A program made the position numbers and the translations under genes. Below, one piece after another: positions 34,392 to 44,733 of a stretch of DNA of 64,000 nucleotides; position 1 is the first letter of the stretch, and every line of letters begins with the position of its first letter. The DNA comes from Panax quinquefolius (taxonomy: Eukaryota; Streptophyta; Magnoliopsida; Apiales; Araliaceae): the NCBI GenBank assembly GCA_020205615.1, contig CM035165.1, forward strand, positions 85,064,005 through 85,128,004, in the 5' to 3' direction. A model generated the notes under the pieces. It saw only the letters and a list, made by a program, of their open reading frames with translations, had not been told where the DNA came from and made no database searches.

Positions 34392-34979
34392 TGTAACGAT
34401 CGAGAAATTTATAATTTAATTTAAATATTTATTGAATTAAATAAATATTTTATATAATTTATATATTGAGATAAATAAATATTTGATGAATTGTGATGTA
34501 ATAATTTAGTTGAGTATGTGTGCTAACTAAATTAATGAATGGTAATTTTATTATCTAAAGATTTAATTTAATGAAATAATTAAATTAAATGAATTGTTTA
34601 ATATTAAAGAAAATAAGTAAATAAAATAAAGTAATGTTTTAGTCTAATTTATTAATTAAATTAGATATATAAATATTTATTAATCATAAGTATAATTATA
34701 ATAAAAATTATTATAATTACTATTGTAAGTTATTTAACTTAATTAAACTAAAGTCATTTAAATTAACTAAAATAAGTGTGTCAAAAGTAACTATATAATA
34801 TAAGTATTATAAAAATAATCTAGTATGGGGGAATTGGTGTGTGGCCAAACAAGGCCTTGTGGCATTTGGCTTATTTTAACTGACGCCTATTGGGTTTTTA
34901 AACTGATGTACGTGAGAGAGAGAGGGGATATCAATTTATTTCTACGCATTCTATTTCTTTGCCTAAGACTAGATAACAG

Positions 34980-35034
<55 letters not shown>

Positions 35035-35844
35035 TGAGGAAGAGAGAAAATACAGTGGTTAAAGAGAGAGTTTTCTGAGATTATCAAGAATAGGGAGAAT
35101 GATTGCTAAAGCTTGTGATCATCTTGCAAAGAAATCAAACATTGAAGGTATAAAAACCTAAGTTTATGTTCTAAATTTCTAATATAAGATTGTGTGAATT
35201 CGATATTATAATTGTTAAATTAGTTTATGTAATCAATTGGTTGTTATCTATACATGATTGTAGTAAGAGAATTCATGAAAAATGGGTTTGAAGAAGAAAA
35301 GTAAATATTAGTGTGTATTCATGTGATATGGCTTAAGAAAGTACAAAATTTTATGTTCAATATGTGTTATAATCTGTAAATTGATGTTGGATTGTGTTAG
35401 TATGTTAAGAAATGAAAGCGGCGTAGTTTGAATCGTGTTAATTGCTTAAGAAACGAAGTCGTGGCGATCGAATTCGCTACAAGTGTAAAAAATGATGAAA
35501 TTTAGAAAATTGTGGTTTTTATTCTTCAAATTTGTGTATATGTAATGTTTATGTAATTAGAATGAAGAGTAGCATGTTTATCTATGTTATTGCAAAGTTT
35601 AGTTCCTAGGTTTCATGAATTTCTGTAGTATTGGGTTGTTTTTTTTGGTATTTGTTAGTAACAGAGTCTGCTTTTGTTGTTTCTGTTTGTGCCTTGTTGC
35701 AATTTCTTGCTATACTACGTAAAGAAAAGGCGATCTGTCGTCGTAGGCCTTCGCAGAATCTGTAGCAGTAAGAATTATACGGAATTAAGGCTTGGGACAA
35801 GTAGAAACTACGTCGTTCTCTCGAGCCTAGGCAAGAGAGTTACA
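34392..35844 (+). mobile_element. Possible LTR or LTR fragment of another Ty3/gypsy family
   Basis: It starts TGTAACGATCGAGAAATTTA, a form common for plant Ty3/gypsy LTRs (TGTAACGAC...). It contains a TA/GA microsatellite (34980-35029) followed by purine-rich leader-like sequence, and could end at GAGTTACA (35839-35844). The flanks CATAC and TTTAT do not match, so the right end and solo status are uncertain. Confidence 0.3.
34980..35029. repeat. (TA)n(GA)n compound microsatellite
   Basis: About ten TA followed by about fourteen GA repeats. Confidence 0.95.
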
Positions 35845-36707
35845 TTTATTCTGCATCGTAGTATGTGAACCTAATCTAGTTTGGCATGCATGTTAATGAT
35901 ATTAAAACATAACATAAGACATCATTACAAGTTTTAGTATAATATAATACCAAAATATGGAGATTTTAGTTGTCACTTGAATAAGTTATGTAATGAACCA
36001 AATGTGATAATTTCAAAAGTTAAAGATAAATGATAAGGTTTATGTTAGTTTATAGTGTGATTTCAGATTCGTTAAGGATATTAACAAACATGATTAAACG
36101 TTAAGATAAGGTTATGATTTAAATGGTGGTTTAAACCCCTAAAGCTAATATTAATACAACTAATTGTTATTGCGATTTCAATGATATGTGTAAGGTAATT
36201 GGCGAACATTATTATACTTGTGTAGCTTACATACAAGGCTATTTGTACTCGTCACTTTGAATCATGATATCAAGTATCAACAGTTGATACCTTGGCTTGA
36301 AGTTGAAACATTTTATTTTCTCAACCTTAACTGTGTACATGATCTCCACTCTCAACATAGCCTGGCGTGGTCCAGCATAATGCTATAGGATTTGTTTAAT
36401 TTACTGCCAGAATAAACCTGTTGTCTTTTCTAACTTTTAGATCTAGCATTCATGTATATAAGTTTTTGTAATGTATAGCTATAAATTTCCTTGCTCTGAT
36501 CTTTAATGATTTTCAAAATTGCTACAATGATATTAGGAATTTTCTGTGTTTTCGCATTGGATGTGTGTAGCATTGTTTATTTGTTCATTAACCAAACACC
36601 TGAAACATATTCTAGCACGCGAGCTTGGTTAAATATATAATATTATTCATTTTAAATCCTTTTATTTTGATTTTACTTATGGAGAAAAAAAATATTTAAA
36701 TTCACAG
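35845..36707. other. Intron-like AT-rich sequence upstream of the adenylate kinase exon
   Basis: No coding segment is seen. It ends in a plausible splice acceptor (TTTAAATTCACAG at 36706-36707) directly before the adenylate kinase exon fragment. Upstream adenylate kinase exons (P-loop GxPGxGKGT and the GDLVR segment) were looked for and not found in 34400-36700. Confidence 0.45.
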
Positions 36708-36778
36708 CTCACAGAGATAGTCAATCAAGGGAAGTTGGTTTCAGATGAGATTATAATAAGCTTATTGTCAAAGAGACT
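36708..36778 (+). pseudogene. Adenylate kinase exon fragment, 5' half
   Basis: Preceded by an AG acceptor, the frame reads LTEIVNQGKLVSDEIIISLL and SKRL. It corresponds to the NMP-binding/core region of plant organellar adenylate kinase (Arabidopsis At2g37250-type, whose ...EIVNQGKLVSDEII... region I recall). Adenylate kinase interconverts ATP+AMP and 2 ADP. The exon is interrupted after AGACT by an LTR element (36779-40007) and continues at 40013. With no other exons visible it is a gene fragment rather than a working gene. Confidence 0.85.
36774..36778. repeat. TSD AGACT, left, of the non-coding LTR element
   Basis: Repeated at 40008-40012. Removing the element and one TSD restores the exon sequence. 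Confidence 0.95.
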
Positions 36779-37295
36779 TGTTAACGCCTGATTTTGTACG
36801 CCTGACGAAATCACCCAAAAGGACAGGCCAAAATAGCGCTAACGGTTGATGGAGTAATTGTTGTGAAATCAAACTCACGAAATACACTCACATAAACATA
36901 AATAAAGAAATATAAAGTATGAACAAAAGAATTTACGTGGAAACCCAATTGGGAAAAAACCACGAAGAGATAGAGTAATCCACTATAATAATATTGAGAG
37001 TACAAATTGTGTATTTGTGTTGTATCTCTTGTGCCCTATGATATTGTCTTCTATTATGTTGTGTTCTCTTTTCTCTTCCAAACCCTAGCTTGTAGCCGTA
37101 TATATAGAAGTAACCTCCACCTGCATCCAACTAGGAGAAGGATTCCTTATCCCTCCAAATAAGGAAATACAATCATATTTTAATAAGGACTCTTCCACTG
37201 TCATAATAAATACATATGGGTCATCACCAGATCCGGACCATTAAATAGGTAACCGCACGCACCATGGCTGTAACCCAAATAATAACACTCCAACA
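36779..37295 (-). mobile_element. 3' LTR of the non-coding LTR element (517 bp)
   Basis: It matches 39501-40007. On the minus strand it begins TGTTGGAGTGTTATTATTTG and ends ...AGGCGTTAACA. Minus orientation follows from the G-rich polypurine tract (plus TTGCCCCCCAGT, 37296-37307) abutting this LTR. A TATATATA box lies at 37099-37106. Confidence 0.92.
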
Positions 37296-37483
37296 TTGCC
37301 CCCCAGTATCTTATTTATAAGGAACTTATAAATGAGAGAGTATACAAATTTATCCCAACAAAACGGCCATATTTGCCGAAGATAAAATATCACACCGGAA
37401 CTCCATGTGCCGAACTAAAATTGTTAGCTCCCAATATTGCCGCCCCACTCCTCTTGTTCACTCATAAGATAGATGAACAATTT

Positions 37484-37880
37484 CCCTTATTACTACCGAA
37501 AATATAAAGAACCAACCTTATACCAACCGAACCAACCTTATCACTACCGAAGATATAAAGAACCAACCTTATCACAACCGAACCAACCTTATCACTACCG
37601 ACCCAACCTTATCACTACCGAAGATATAAAGAACCAACCTTATCACAACCGAATATAGAGAACCAACCTTATACCAACCGAACCAACCTTATCACAACCG
37701 AAGATATAAAGAATCAACCTTATCACAACCGAATATAGAGAACCAACCTTATACCAACCGAACCAACCTTATCACAACCGAAGATATAAAGAACCAATCT
37801 TATCACAACCGAAGATATAAAGAACCAACCTTATCACAACCGAATATATAGAGAACCAACCTTATCACAGCCGAACACCA
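37484..37880. repeat. Tandem array 1 in the non-coding LTR element
   Basis: Units of ~20 and ~31 bp are built on AACCAACCTTATCACAACCG with or without AAGATATAAAG or AATATAGAG. About a dozen units. Confidence 0.9.
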
Positions 37881-37948
37881 ATTATAAAGTTTGTTCTGAG
37901 GAACTAAACATATTCGTTCTAAAGAAATATATAAATATTTATTTTGAC

Positions 37949-38190
37949 CGTTCGGGAGGACGTTGGTCCGTCCCGAAGGATATTGTTTGATCGAGAGGAC
38001 GATGGTCCGTCCCGAAGGAAGTTGTCCGTTCGAGAGGACGTCGGTCCGTCCCGAAGAAAGTAATCCATTCGGGAGGACGTTGGTCAGTCCCGAAGGATAT
38101 TGTCTGACCGAGAGGACGATGGTCCGTCCCAAAGGATGTTTGACCATTCGGGAGGACGTTGATCCGTCCCGAAGGAAGTTTACCCGACTT
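37949..38190. repeat. Tandem array 2 in the non-coding LTR element
   Basis: Six units of ~37-39 bp contain GGGAGGACGTTGGTCCGTCC and CGAAGGA. Unit ends alternate between GGATATTGT and GGAAGTTGT, suggesting a higher-order dimer. Confidence 0.9.
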
Positions 38191-38430
38191 TATACTGCCA
38201 TTCAACCTTTTATCCCCAAATGTAGATAGTCGAAGACATGATGAAGCCGATGTGATATAGTCCGAAGCAAACTACAATTATCCGAAGAGGATTGTTGTTG
38301 CCCGAAGTGGGTTGTTGCCCAAATGTCACGGGAGAGCCGCCAAAAGTCTCATAAAGTAAGAACTTTAATTGCCCCCAGTCTCTTATTTATAAGGAACTTA
38401 TTTATAAGAGAGTATTCAAAAAGTCTCCGT

Positions 38431-38760
38431 GGGATTTTTATCCACGGGATTTTTATCCTCCGGATATTTATCCTCGGGATTTATATCTTTGGGATTTATA
38501 TCCTCGGGATTTATATCCTCGGAATTTTCATCCTCGGGATTTATATCCTCGGGATTTTCATCCTCGGGATTTATATCCTCGGAATTTTTATCCTCGGGAT
38601 GTTTATCCTCGAGATTTTTATTCTCCGGATTTTTATCCTCGGGATTTATATCCTCGGGATTTTTATCCTCGGGATTTATATCCTCCGAATTTATATCCTC
38701 AGGATTTATATCCTCGTAATTTTTATCCACGAGATTTTTATCCTCGGGATTTATATCCTC
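38431..38760. repeat. Tandem array 3: 15-bp minisatellite in the non-coding LTR element
   Basis: About 22 units of GGGATTTATATCCTC, with ATTTTTATCC and ATTTTCATCC variants. GGGATTTATATCC is itself near-palindromic. The 15-bp period is a multiple of three, so frames on both strands stay open (minus strand: repeats of the type EDINP/EDKNP). Confidence 0.93.
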
Positions 38761-39500
38761 CGAAAGTAAACAGCCGAAGACATAATGAAAATTTTGATCA
38801 ACCCATCCTGATGATGCCACTGACCGAACAACGGTTTCTTGAGATTCTCTTGCACGATATCACTGTTGCTTTCCAAGTCATGGGCAATTTGGTCTGATCC
38901 ATTTCGTATAGCACATGTAAATGGTCTAAGGCTTCTTCTTTTCCTCCCCAACCTTAGTCTATAACAAACAATTTTGAGTGAGGACCAAAATATCTTATTA
39001 CATACTTTCCAATTGCTTTCTTTTAAAAATGCTGCCAAAGTAAGAAGGCCTCGACCACACCGGAGTTTGTGAAAGCAAGGAGAGATGAATTAAATGATGA
39101 TACAAACAAGCAAGAAAAAGCTTAAAAGTAATGGGGGTGCTTTTGGAGAAAATTCGGTGGAGAAATATTTTATTGAATTTATGGTGAAACAATAACACTT
39201 GGGCCCATTTACTTTTTACTGCATATTTGGTTGAAAGCTTTTGTGATTTAGCGGAGAGAGATTGGAACGGAATTGAGTATAATGAAAGTTAATGGGACTG
39301 AGTTCATGTACAACTCTCTAATTTTATTCATATCACATGAATAATACTTCCACATGCATAATATGAGTGATATATATAACACGCAAAGTAGTAACAATAT
39401 TCATGTTGATTTAATAAAAAAGAATCACTTATCTCCTTCGGTGAATTGGTAATTTTAAATCGACACTAGAATAAGTGTCTTGTTTCCCACAGTACGCCAA

Positions 39501-40007
39501 TGTTAACTCGATTTTGTACAACGATTGAAATCACCCAAAAAGGACAGCCAAAATAAGCTAAACGGTTGATGGAGTAATTATTGTGAAATCAAACTCACGA
39601 AATACACTCACATAAACATAAATAAAGAAATATAAAGTATGAACACAAGAATTTACGTGGAAACTTAATTGGGAAAAAACCACGGAGAGATAGAGTAATC
39701 CACTATAATAATATTGGGAGTACAAATTATGTATTTGTGTTGTATCTCTTGTGCCCTATGATATTGTCTTCTATTATGTTGTGTTCTCTTTTCTCTTCCA
39801 AACCCTAACAGTGGTAGATATATATAAGAACTCCACCGCATCCAACTAGGAGAAGAATTCTTTATCCCTCCAAATAAGGAAATACAATCCTATTTTAATA
39901 AGGACTCTTCCACTGTCATAATAAATACATATGGGTCATCACCAGATTCAGACCATTAAATAGACCGGGCTGCACCATGGCTAGACCCAAATAATCACAC
40001 TCCAACA
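39501..40007 (-). mobile_element. 5' LTR of the non-coding LTR element (507 bp)
   Basis: It matches 36779-37295. The plus-strand ends are TGTTAACTCGATTTTG and ...CACTCCAACA. Confidence 0.92.
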
Positions 40008-40082
40008 AGACTTGAGGCTGGAGAATCCAAAGGTGAATCAAGATTTATTCTTGATGGGTTTCCTCGTACAATACGACAAGCG
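40008..40082 (+). pseudogene. Adenylate kinase exon fragment, 3' half
   Basis: After the TSD AGACT the frame continues from the half at 36708-36778. The new residues include EAGESKGESRFILDGFPRTI and RQA, containing the FILDGFPRT signature of adenylate kinases (the Asp and Arg of this loop contribute to AMP/ATP handling in the family). It ends at a good splice donor (GCG|GTAAGC at 40083). The next expected adenylate kinase exon is not found downstream. Instead an unrelated trihelix exon follows at 41018. Confidence 0.88.
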
Positions 40083-41017
40083 GTAAGCACGTTCCTCATT
40101 TTCAAAATACCAATTGAATTATTTAATTACAATTATTTTATTTTGATTCACTACTTTCATTAGACAGAAACTTTAGAAAATTATTTAGTGTTAAACTTAA
40201 TGTGAGTGGGGAGAATAACTCAGAGACATAGAAGAACGCTAATTGTGTGGAGAACAACTTAGAGCCGTAGAACAAAGTTAATATAGTAGTCATATACGGA
40301 GAGCATATTTTTCAACCTTTTTAAGAGGATATATGGATGACTTTTAAGTAGTTGGCCATTTTGTATTTTTTTTAATTGTGGGTTATCATCTGAATATTAA
40401 GTAATTATTCTTCTCTTATGTGGAGCATGTACTACGCTTTTATGTTTCCATTTATATTTTCTACCATATTATAGCTGCCAAAATTATTACTTAAACATGG
40501 TTGCATTTTTAACTTATTAGGCAAAGTGGTTAATCCAACTAAAGTGTACACTGAAATATAGCAAGAACAGAATGCTTCATCAATGCCTATCTGTTACTGT
40601 TCTGATTCCATTATGTTCTTTTATCTTTGGGAATACTTTTCCACTTTATGCATATCTTATTGGTATAGTTTCAATTTTGAAAATTTAGGTGTTTTGCAAC
40701 CATGCTTGTGAAAAATCCTAGATGTATTGAAATGTAGAGATTATATACTCGAGAATTAAATTCATGGATTGAGGTAAAAGGAGCTTTAACTTCTTCTTTT
40801 TCAGTCAAATGGCTAGGCTTGAACTCCCGTGTTTGTCCTGTATATAACTTCGCCTTGCCAGTAACTGATCATATGAGTAATGATGTTGCATACAGTGCTT
40901 TTCATATAGCTTACAATTTGCGTAGTAATTGATAATACTCGGCTTATTTTGATTATCAATGTTACTCCTTCCAGTGTTATTTAGCTTTTGTATTTGTTTG
41001 TTTTATATGTTGGCAGG
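40083..41017. other. Intron-like sequence between adenylate kinase and trihelix fragments
   Basis: AT-rich, no coding motif. It starts with a donor-like GTAAGC and ends with an acceptor-like TGTTGGCAG (41009-41017). Confidence 0.45.
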
Positions 41018-41250
41018 TGGTGATGGACAATCTCCTTGTGGTGGGAGGGTCATAAATGTCAAGTGGGGCGAATACACTAGAAGAATTGGTATTGATGGAA
41101 CTGCGATTGCAATCAAAGAGGCAATTAAATCAGCTTTTTGGTTTACGAACTAGACGGGCATTCTGGTTGGAGGATGAAGATAATGTCATCAATCAAAGAG
41201 GCAATTAAATCAACTTTTGGTTTACGAACTAGACGGGCATTCTGGTTGGG
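41018..41250 (+). pseudogene. GT-1-type trihelix transcription factor exon fragment with internal duplication
   Basis: After an AG acceptor at 41017 the frame reads [20 protein letters not shown] and [20 protein letters not shown]. This matches the conserved C-terminal region of GT-1/GT-4-like trihelix DNA-binding proteins (from memory: [28 protein letters not shown]). An extra T at ~41135 shifts the frame before the expected [13 protein letters not shown] motif. The ~78-bp segment ATCAAAGAGGCAATTAAATC...TTCTGGTTGG is then repeated at 41189-41249 without the extra T. No trihelix DNA-binding domain is present. It is a fragment, placed unnaturally next to an adenylate kinase exon. Confidence 0.82.
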
Positions 41251-41497
41251 CAATTAAAGAATTTGAACTTTCCATAATAAGACCAGCGGATGCTGCTTAT
41301 GCTATTATTTTGAATTAGTTAGCTGGGCATAAATGGGGGCATTAGAGTCTTAATTTTTGATTAACCACGTCCGCTAGAATAACTAGCGGACGGCGTGTTT
41401 TCAAATTAAATCACAACCATTCATTTGTTAAATCGACAGTATAAATGTTATATTCCACTTTTTGATCCATGGCAAATAGATGCTATGGATCATTCCC
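41251..41497. other. Short intergenic stretch with a perfect hairpin
   Basis: GTCCGCTAG (41369-41377) and CTAGCGGAC (41383-41391) form a 9-bp stem with an AATAA loop. No gene. Confidence 0.6.
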
Positions 41498-41520
41498 ATA
41501 TATATATATATATATATATA
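41498..41520. repeat. (TA)n microsatellite left of fold-back 2
   Basis: An uninterrupted TA run. Confidence 0.95.
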
Positions 41521-42969
41521 GGGTTTTTAATCAATAAGAACGTTCTTTATAGATCTTGTTCAAAGAACCAAAGTTGATTCACAGTTGATCTGAGATAATG
41601 TAAAACCACGATTCAAAGTAATTACCTCCTGCCGCACATGTGTCAGAAGTGGCGACCACACTGACTCAAAATCCGGATGCCAAATTACTTTATTACCCCT
41701 CTATATTAATTGTAAATATATTTACTCCTTGCCTTTACTCCTTGCCGCAACAGGCTCTAGCGGCAAGGCACATATTTTCTCTTTTGTGTAAGGCCACCAA
41801 GTTGCATTTCTTTTAGTTTAATAATTTTATAGTAATTTTAGTTTACTAATTTTATTAATAAAAATAATTTACGTACCAGTTTAAATAATAATTTTAGTTT
41901 AATAAATTTATTAGTAAAAATAATTTACGTATCAGTTTTAATAATAATTTTAGTTTCACCTTTATTTTAGTATATAATTACATTTTGCAACATAACAATA
42001 CTGATGAATGTACATTTTTATAGTAATAACATTATATATAATTATAAAATTATTAAACTAAAATTACTATTAGTAATACTTTTATAGTAATTTTAGTTTA
42101 ATAATTTTATACTCCCTCCTATTCAGATTAAATGACGTTTTAGAGAGTTTGATTTTATTCTATATAAGTGTCGTTTTGAAATCTCTATGCAATATTGCAC
42201 TATTTTTTCCTAATTTACCCCTCTATTTAATATGCTTAGTAAATGCAATTGTGGAGAGAGAAATAATTAATTAGGGACAATTGTGGAGAATGAGAAGAGA
42301 CAATTGTGGAGAGAGAAATAATTAATTAGGGACACAAAAGATATTTTGTGTTATTTCTTAATAAGTGTGCTTAACTCTAAAATGACATTTAATCTGAATA
42401 GGAGGGAGTAGTAATTTTAGTTTACTAATTTTATTAATAAAAATAATTTTATTAAACTAAGTTTGATGGTAAACTAAAATTAGTTTAATAAAATTATTAA
42501 ACTAAAATTATTATTAAATTGATACGTAAATTATTTTTATTAAAATAAAAATAAAATTTTAAATTGGTACGTAAATTATTTTTACTAATAAATTTATTAA
42601 ACTAAAATTATTATTAAAACTGATACGTAAATTATTTTTATTAATAAAATTAGTAAACTAAAATTACTATAAAATTATTAAACTAAAAAAAATGCAACTT
42701 GGTGGCCTTACACAAAAGAGAAAATATGTGCCTTGCCGCTAGAGCCTGTTGCGGCAAGGAGTAAAGGCAATGAGTAAATATATTTATAATTAATATAGAG
42801 GGGCAATAAAGTAATTTGGCATCCGGATTTTGAGTCAGTGATCGCTGCCACAAACTGTAGAAGCATAGGAGGTAATTACTTTGAATCATGGCCTTACATT
42901 GTCCGGGATCAAATAAGAATCAACTTTGTCAATTAAAATGCCCATAACAAACGCTCATACACTGATTAA

Positions 42970-42973
<4 letters not shown>
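41521..42973. mobile_element. Fold-back (long inverted repeat) element 2
   Basis: Arms of roughly 560-590 bp (about 41521-42111 and 42410-42973) are inverted copies. CTCCTTGCCGCAACAGGCTC / TAGCGGCAAGGCACATATTT and GGATGCCAAATTACTTTATT in the left arm are mirrored in the right arm. Outer ends are GGGTTTTTAATCA and (reverse) TGATTAAACCC against (TA)n, like fold-back 1. A Stowaway MITE lies exactly in the loop between the arms. No transposase is encoded. It is probably a non-autonomous DNA transposon. Confidence 0.82.
42112..42408. mobile_element. Stowaway-type MITE in the centre of fold-back 2 (297 bp)
   Basis: Inverted termini CTCCCTCCTATTCAGATTAA and its complement ...TTAATCTGAATAGGAGGGAG, with TA on both sides (42110-42111, 42409-42410). 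CTCCCTCC plus a TA TSD is diagnostic of Tc1/mariner-derived Stowaway elements. Confidence 0.95.

Positions 42974-43020
<47 letters not shown>
42974..43020. repeat. (TA)n microsatellite right of fold-back 2
   Basis: An uninterrupted TA run, followed by the CATCAAGTACTATA start of repeat copy 2. Confidence 0.95.
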
Positions 43021-43026
<6 letters not shown>

Positions 43027-43035
43027 AGTACTATA

Positions 43036-43385
43036 GAGGTGTTTGTTTAGAAATTTGAATCGAATGGTTGAATCGATCAATGCGCTTATTTTGGTGCGAA
43101 TAGTGAATCGGTAAGATAGAGCGAATTTGAATGGCTAAATCGATTTTTGAAATTTGAATGAAGTAAAAAAATTAAAAAAATTAAAAAATTAAAAATAAAT
43201 ATTAACTATTATATTAAGTAATATTAAATAAATTTACAACAATTTTGAATTTTTTTAGAGGGGTAAAATAATAAAATTTTGTCATTCAGATGTTTCAGAC
43301 ATGTCAATTATCAAACAATTTTTTTCATTTAGATTCAGCTCATTCAGATTCAGATTCAGATTTATTCAATTTTTATCAAACACCC
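43036..43385. mobile_element. MITE inserted in repeat copy 2 (350 bp, 3-bp TSD)
   Basis: Termini GAGGTGTTTGTTTAGAAATT and reverse ...TTTATCAAACACCC form an imperfect inverted repeat. The empty site in copy 1 reads TACTATATCAGG; here ATA is duplicated (43033-43035, 43386-43388). The 3-bp duplication suggests a PIF/Harbinger-type origin. Confidence 0.85.
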
Positions 43386-44040
43386 ATATCAGGATAACAA
43401 TGTCTTTTTTTATTATTAAAAATTCAACAAATGGGCCATATACATACATATACCTATGTATTTCATATACATGTGTTCCTTCCAGCTTCAAGTCTCAAAT
43501 ATGCAATTAAGATGATAAGGTGCAATAGTCAAATCTACAGGAAAACTAAAGAAATAAATTAGGTACATGCTTTTGCTTTTTTCTGTTCTCTATGTCGCCG
43601 CCGCCACCTCCTTTCTTTCTCTTTTCTTTCAGTTACGAATTAGATATAATGCTGGAGTAAATTAGGTCTAGTTATATTTTTATTAATTAATATGTTTTTA
43701 TTAATTCTTCTAATTTTAATAGGATTTATTATTATACAAATATAAATTAGATCAAATTAATTTTAAGGCCCAATTTTACCAAATTAATTTATCTCTCACT
43801 TATTAATATTTTTTAGTCCAGATAACTTAAATGACTATTTTGACCAAAATAAAAGATAAAGTTCAATTAAAATATTTAAAAAATAACTTTAATTATTATT
43901 TATTTATTTATTACTGGGTATTACAATTTATATTGTTAAATATATATTATAAAAAATTAAAATATAAATGTAATGGAGGAGATTGTAATCCACTTTTTTT
44001 TGTTTACCCTTTAGAATACTCCCGTCTCCATAGACTTTTA

Positions 44041-44448
44041 CGCTCTGTTTCTGAGTTTTAAAATGGACAGAAAAAAAAAGAAATTGACATAAAATTTAAG
44101 TTTTCTTTCCAATTCTTATGTTTTTGAGTTTTTTAATAAACAGAAAAGAATAGAAATGGATAGAAAACTTGGCCACTTTTCCTGCCAAAGTTTTCCGTCC
44201 AAAATTGGCCTGATTTGGACGGAAAAGAAATTTGTATAAGTAATATTTTTATAATTCCCATATTATCCTCAACTTTTAATATAATAAATTTTAAATTACA
44301 ATTCATGTCCTCAATTTTAAATTTCCTATTCTTTTCTTTTAAAAACTCAGAAACAACACAAAGGAAAACTTTAAGTTTTCTATTTTTTTTTTCTGTTCTA
44401 ATTTAAGTTTTCTATTCTTTTCTTTTCTGTTCAAAACTCAGAAACAGA
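44041..44448. mobile_element. MITE-like insertion in repeat copy 2 (~408 bp)
   Basis: Absent from copy 1 (GACTTTTAAGGAGAC there). Ends CTCTGTTTCTGAGTTTT and ...AAAACTCAGAAACAGA are inverted repeats. No clear TSD, so the superfamily is not assigned. Confidence 0.75.
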
Positions 44449-44480
44449 AGGAGACAAACTCATGCCATCCATAATACATA

Positions 44481-44733
44481 CTCCTTTCGTTTCAGGATAA
44501 AAGTCCTTATTACTATTTTGGGTTGTCCCATGTTAAATGTCCACTTTCTTTTAATAACCAAACTTTTACACATTTTTTCTTATTATGCCCGTAACATTAA
44601 ATATCTCATACTTTTCTTATTCTAATTCTCTCTCCATATTTAATGACATTATTATGGACAATTTTGTCATTTTATTCCTCTTCTTAATATGCGTGAAAAG
44701 TCCACCAAGACTTTTATCCTGGAACGGAGGGAG
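44481..44733. mobile_element. Stowaway-type MITE in repeat copy 2 (253 bp)
   Basis: Termini CTCCTTTCGTTTCAGGATAA and ...TTATCCTGGAACGGAGGGAG with a TA TSD (44479-44480, 44734-44735). Copy 1 has the empty site ATACATATAAAATTG. Confidence 0.93.

Larger units (their letters stand above)
36779..40007 (-). mobile_element. Non-autonomous LTR retrotransposon (LARD/TRIM-like, 3229 bp)
   Basis: LTRs of 517 and 507 bp, TSD AGACT and a ~2.2 kb internal region without gag or pol. The putative primer site next to the LTR at 39501 reads TTGGCGTACTGTGGGAAAC on the minus strand, close to the TGGCGCCGTCTGTGGGAA type known in plant non-autonomous and Tat-related elements. The interior is mainly three tandem arrays (37484-37880, 37949-38190, 38431-38760), and a second polypurine-like copy lies at 38369-38380. 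Mobilisation would need proteins from another element. Confidence 0.88.

Noticed and set aside
35606..35868. Open frames upstream of the adenylate kinase exon as its missing 5' exons
   Set aside because: None contains the P-loop or the AMP-binding motifs of adenylate kinase.
38323..38820. Long open frames on both strands with regular pentapeptide repeats
   Set aside because: The 15-bp minisatellite is a multiple of three with no stop in several frames, so openness on both strands is automatic. It lies in a non-coding LTR element.
41369..41391. Hairpin as a Helitron 3' end after the gene fragments
   Set aside because: No CTRR follows within the expected ~12 bases and no matching TC start was found.
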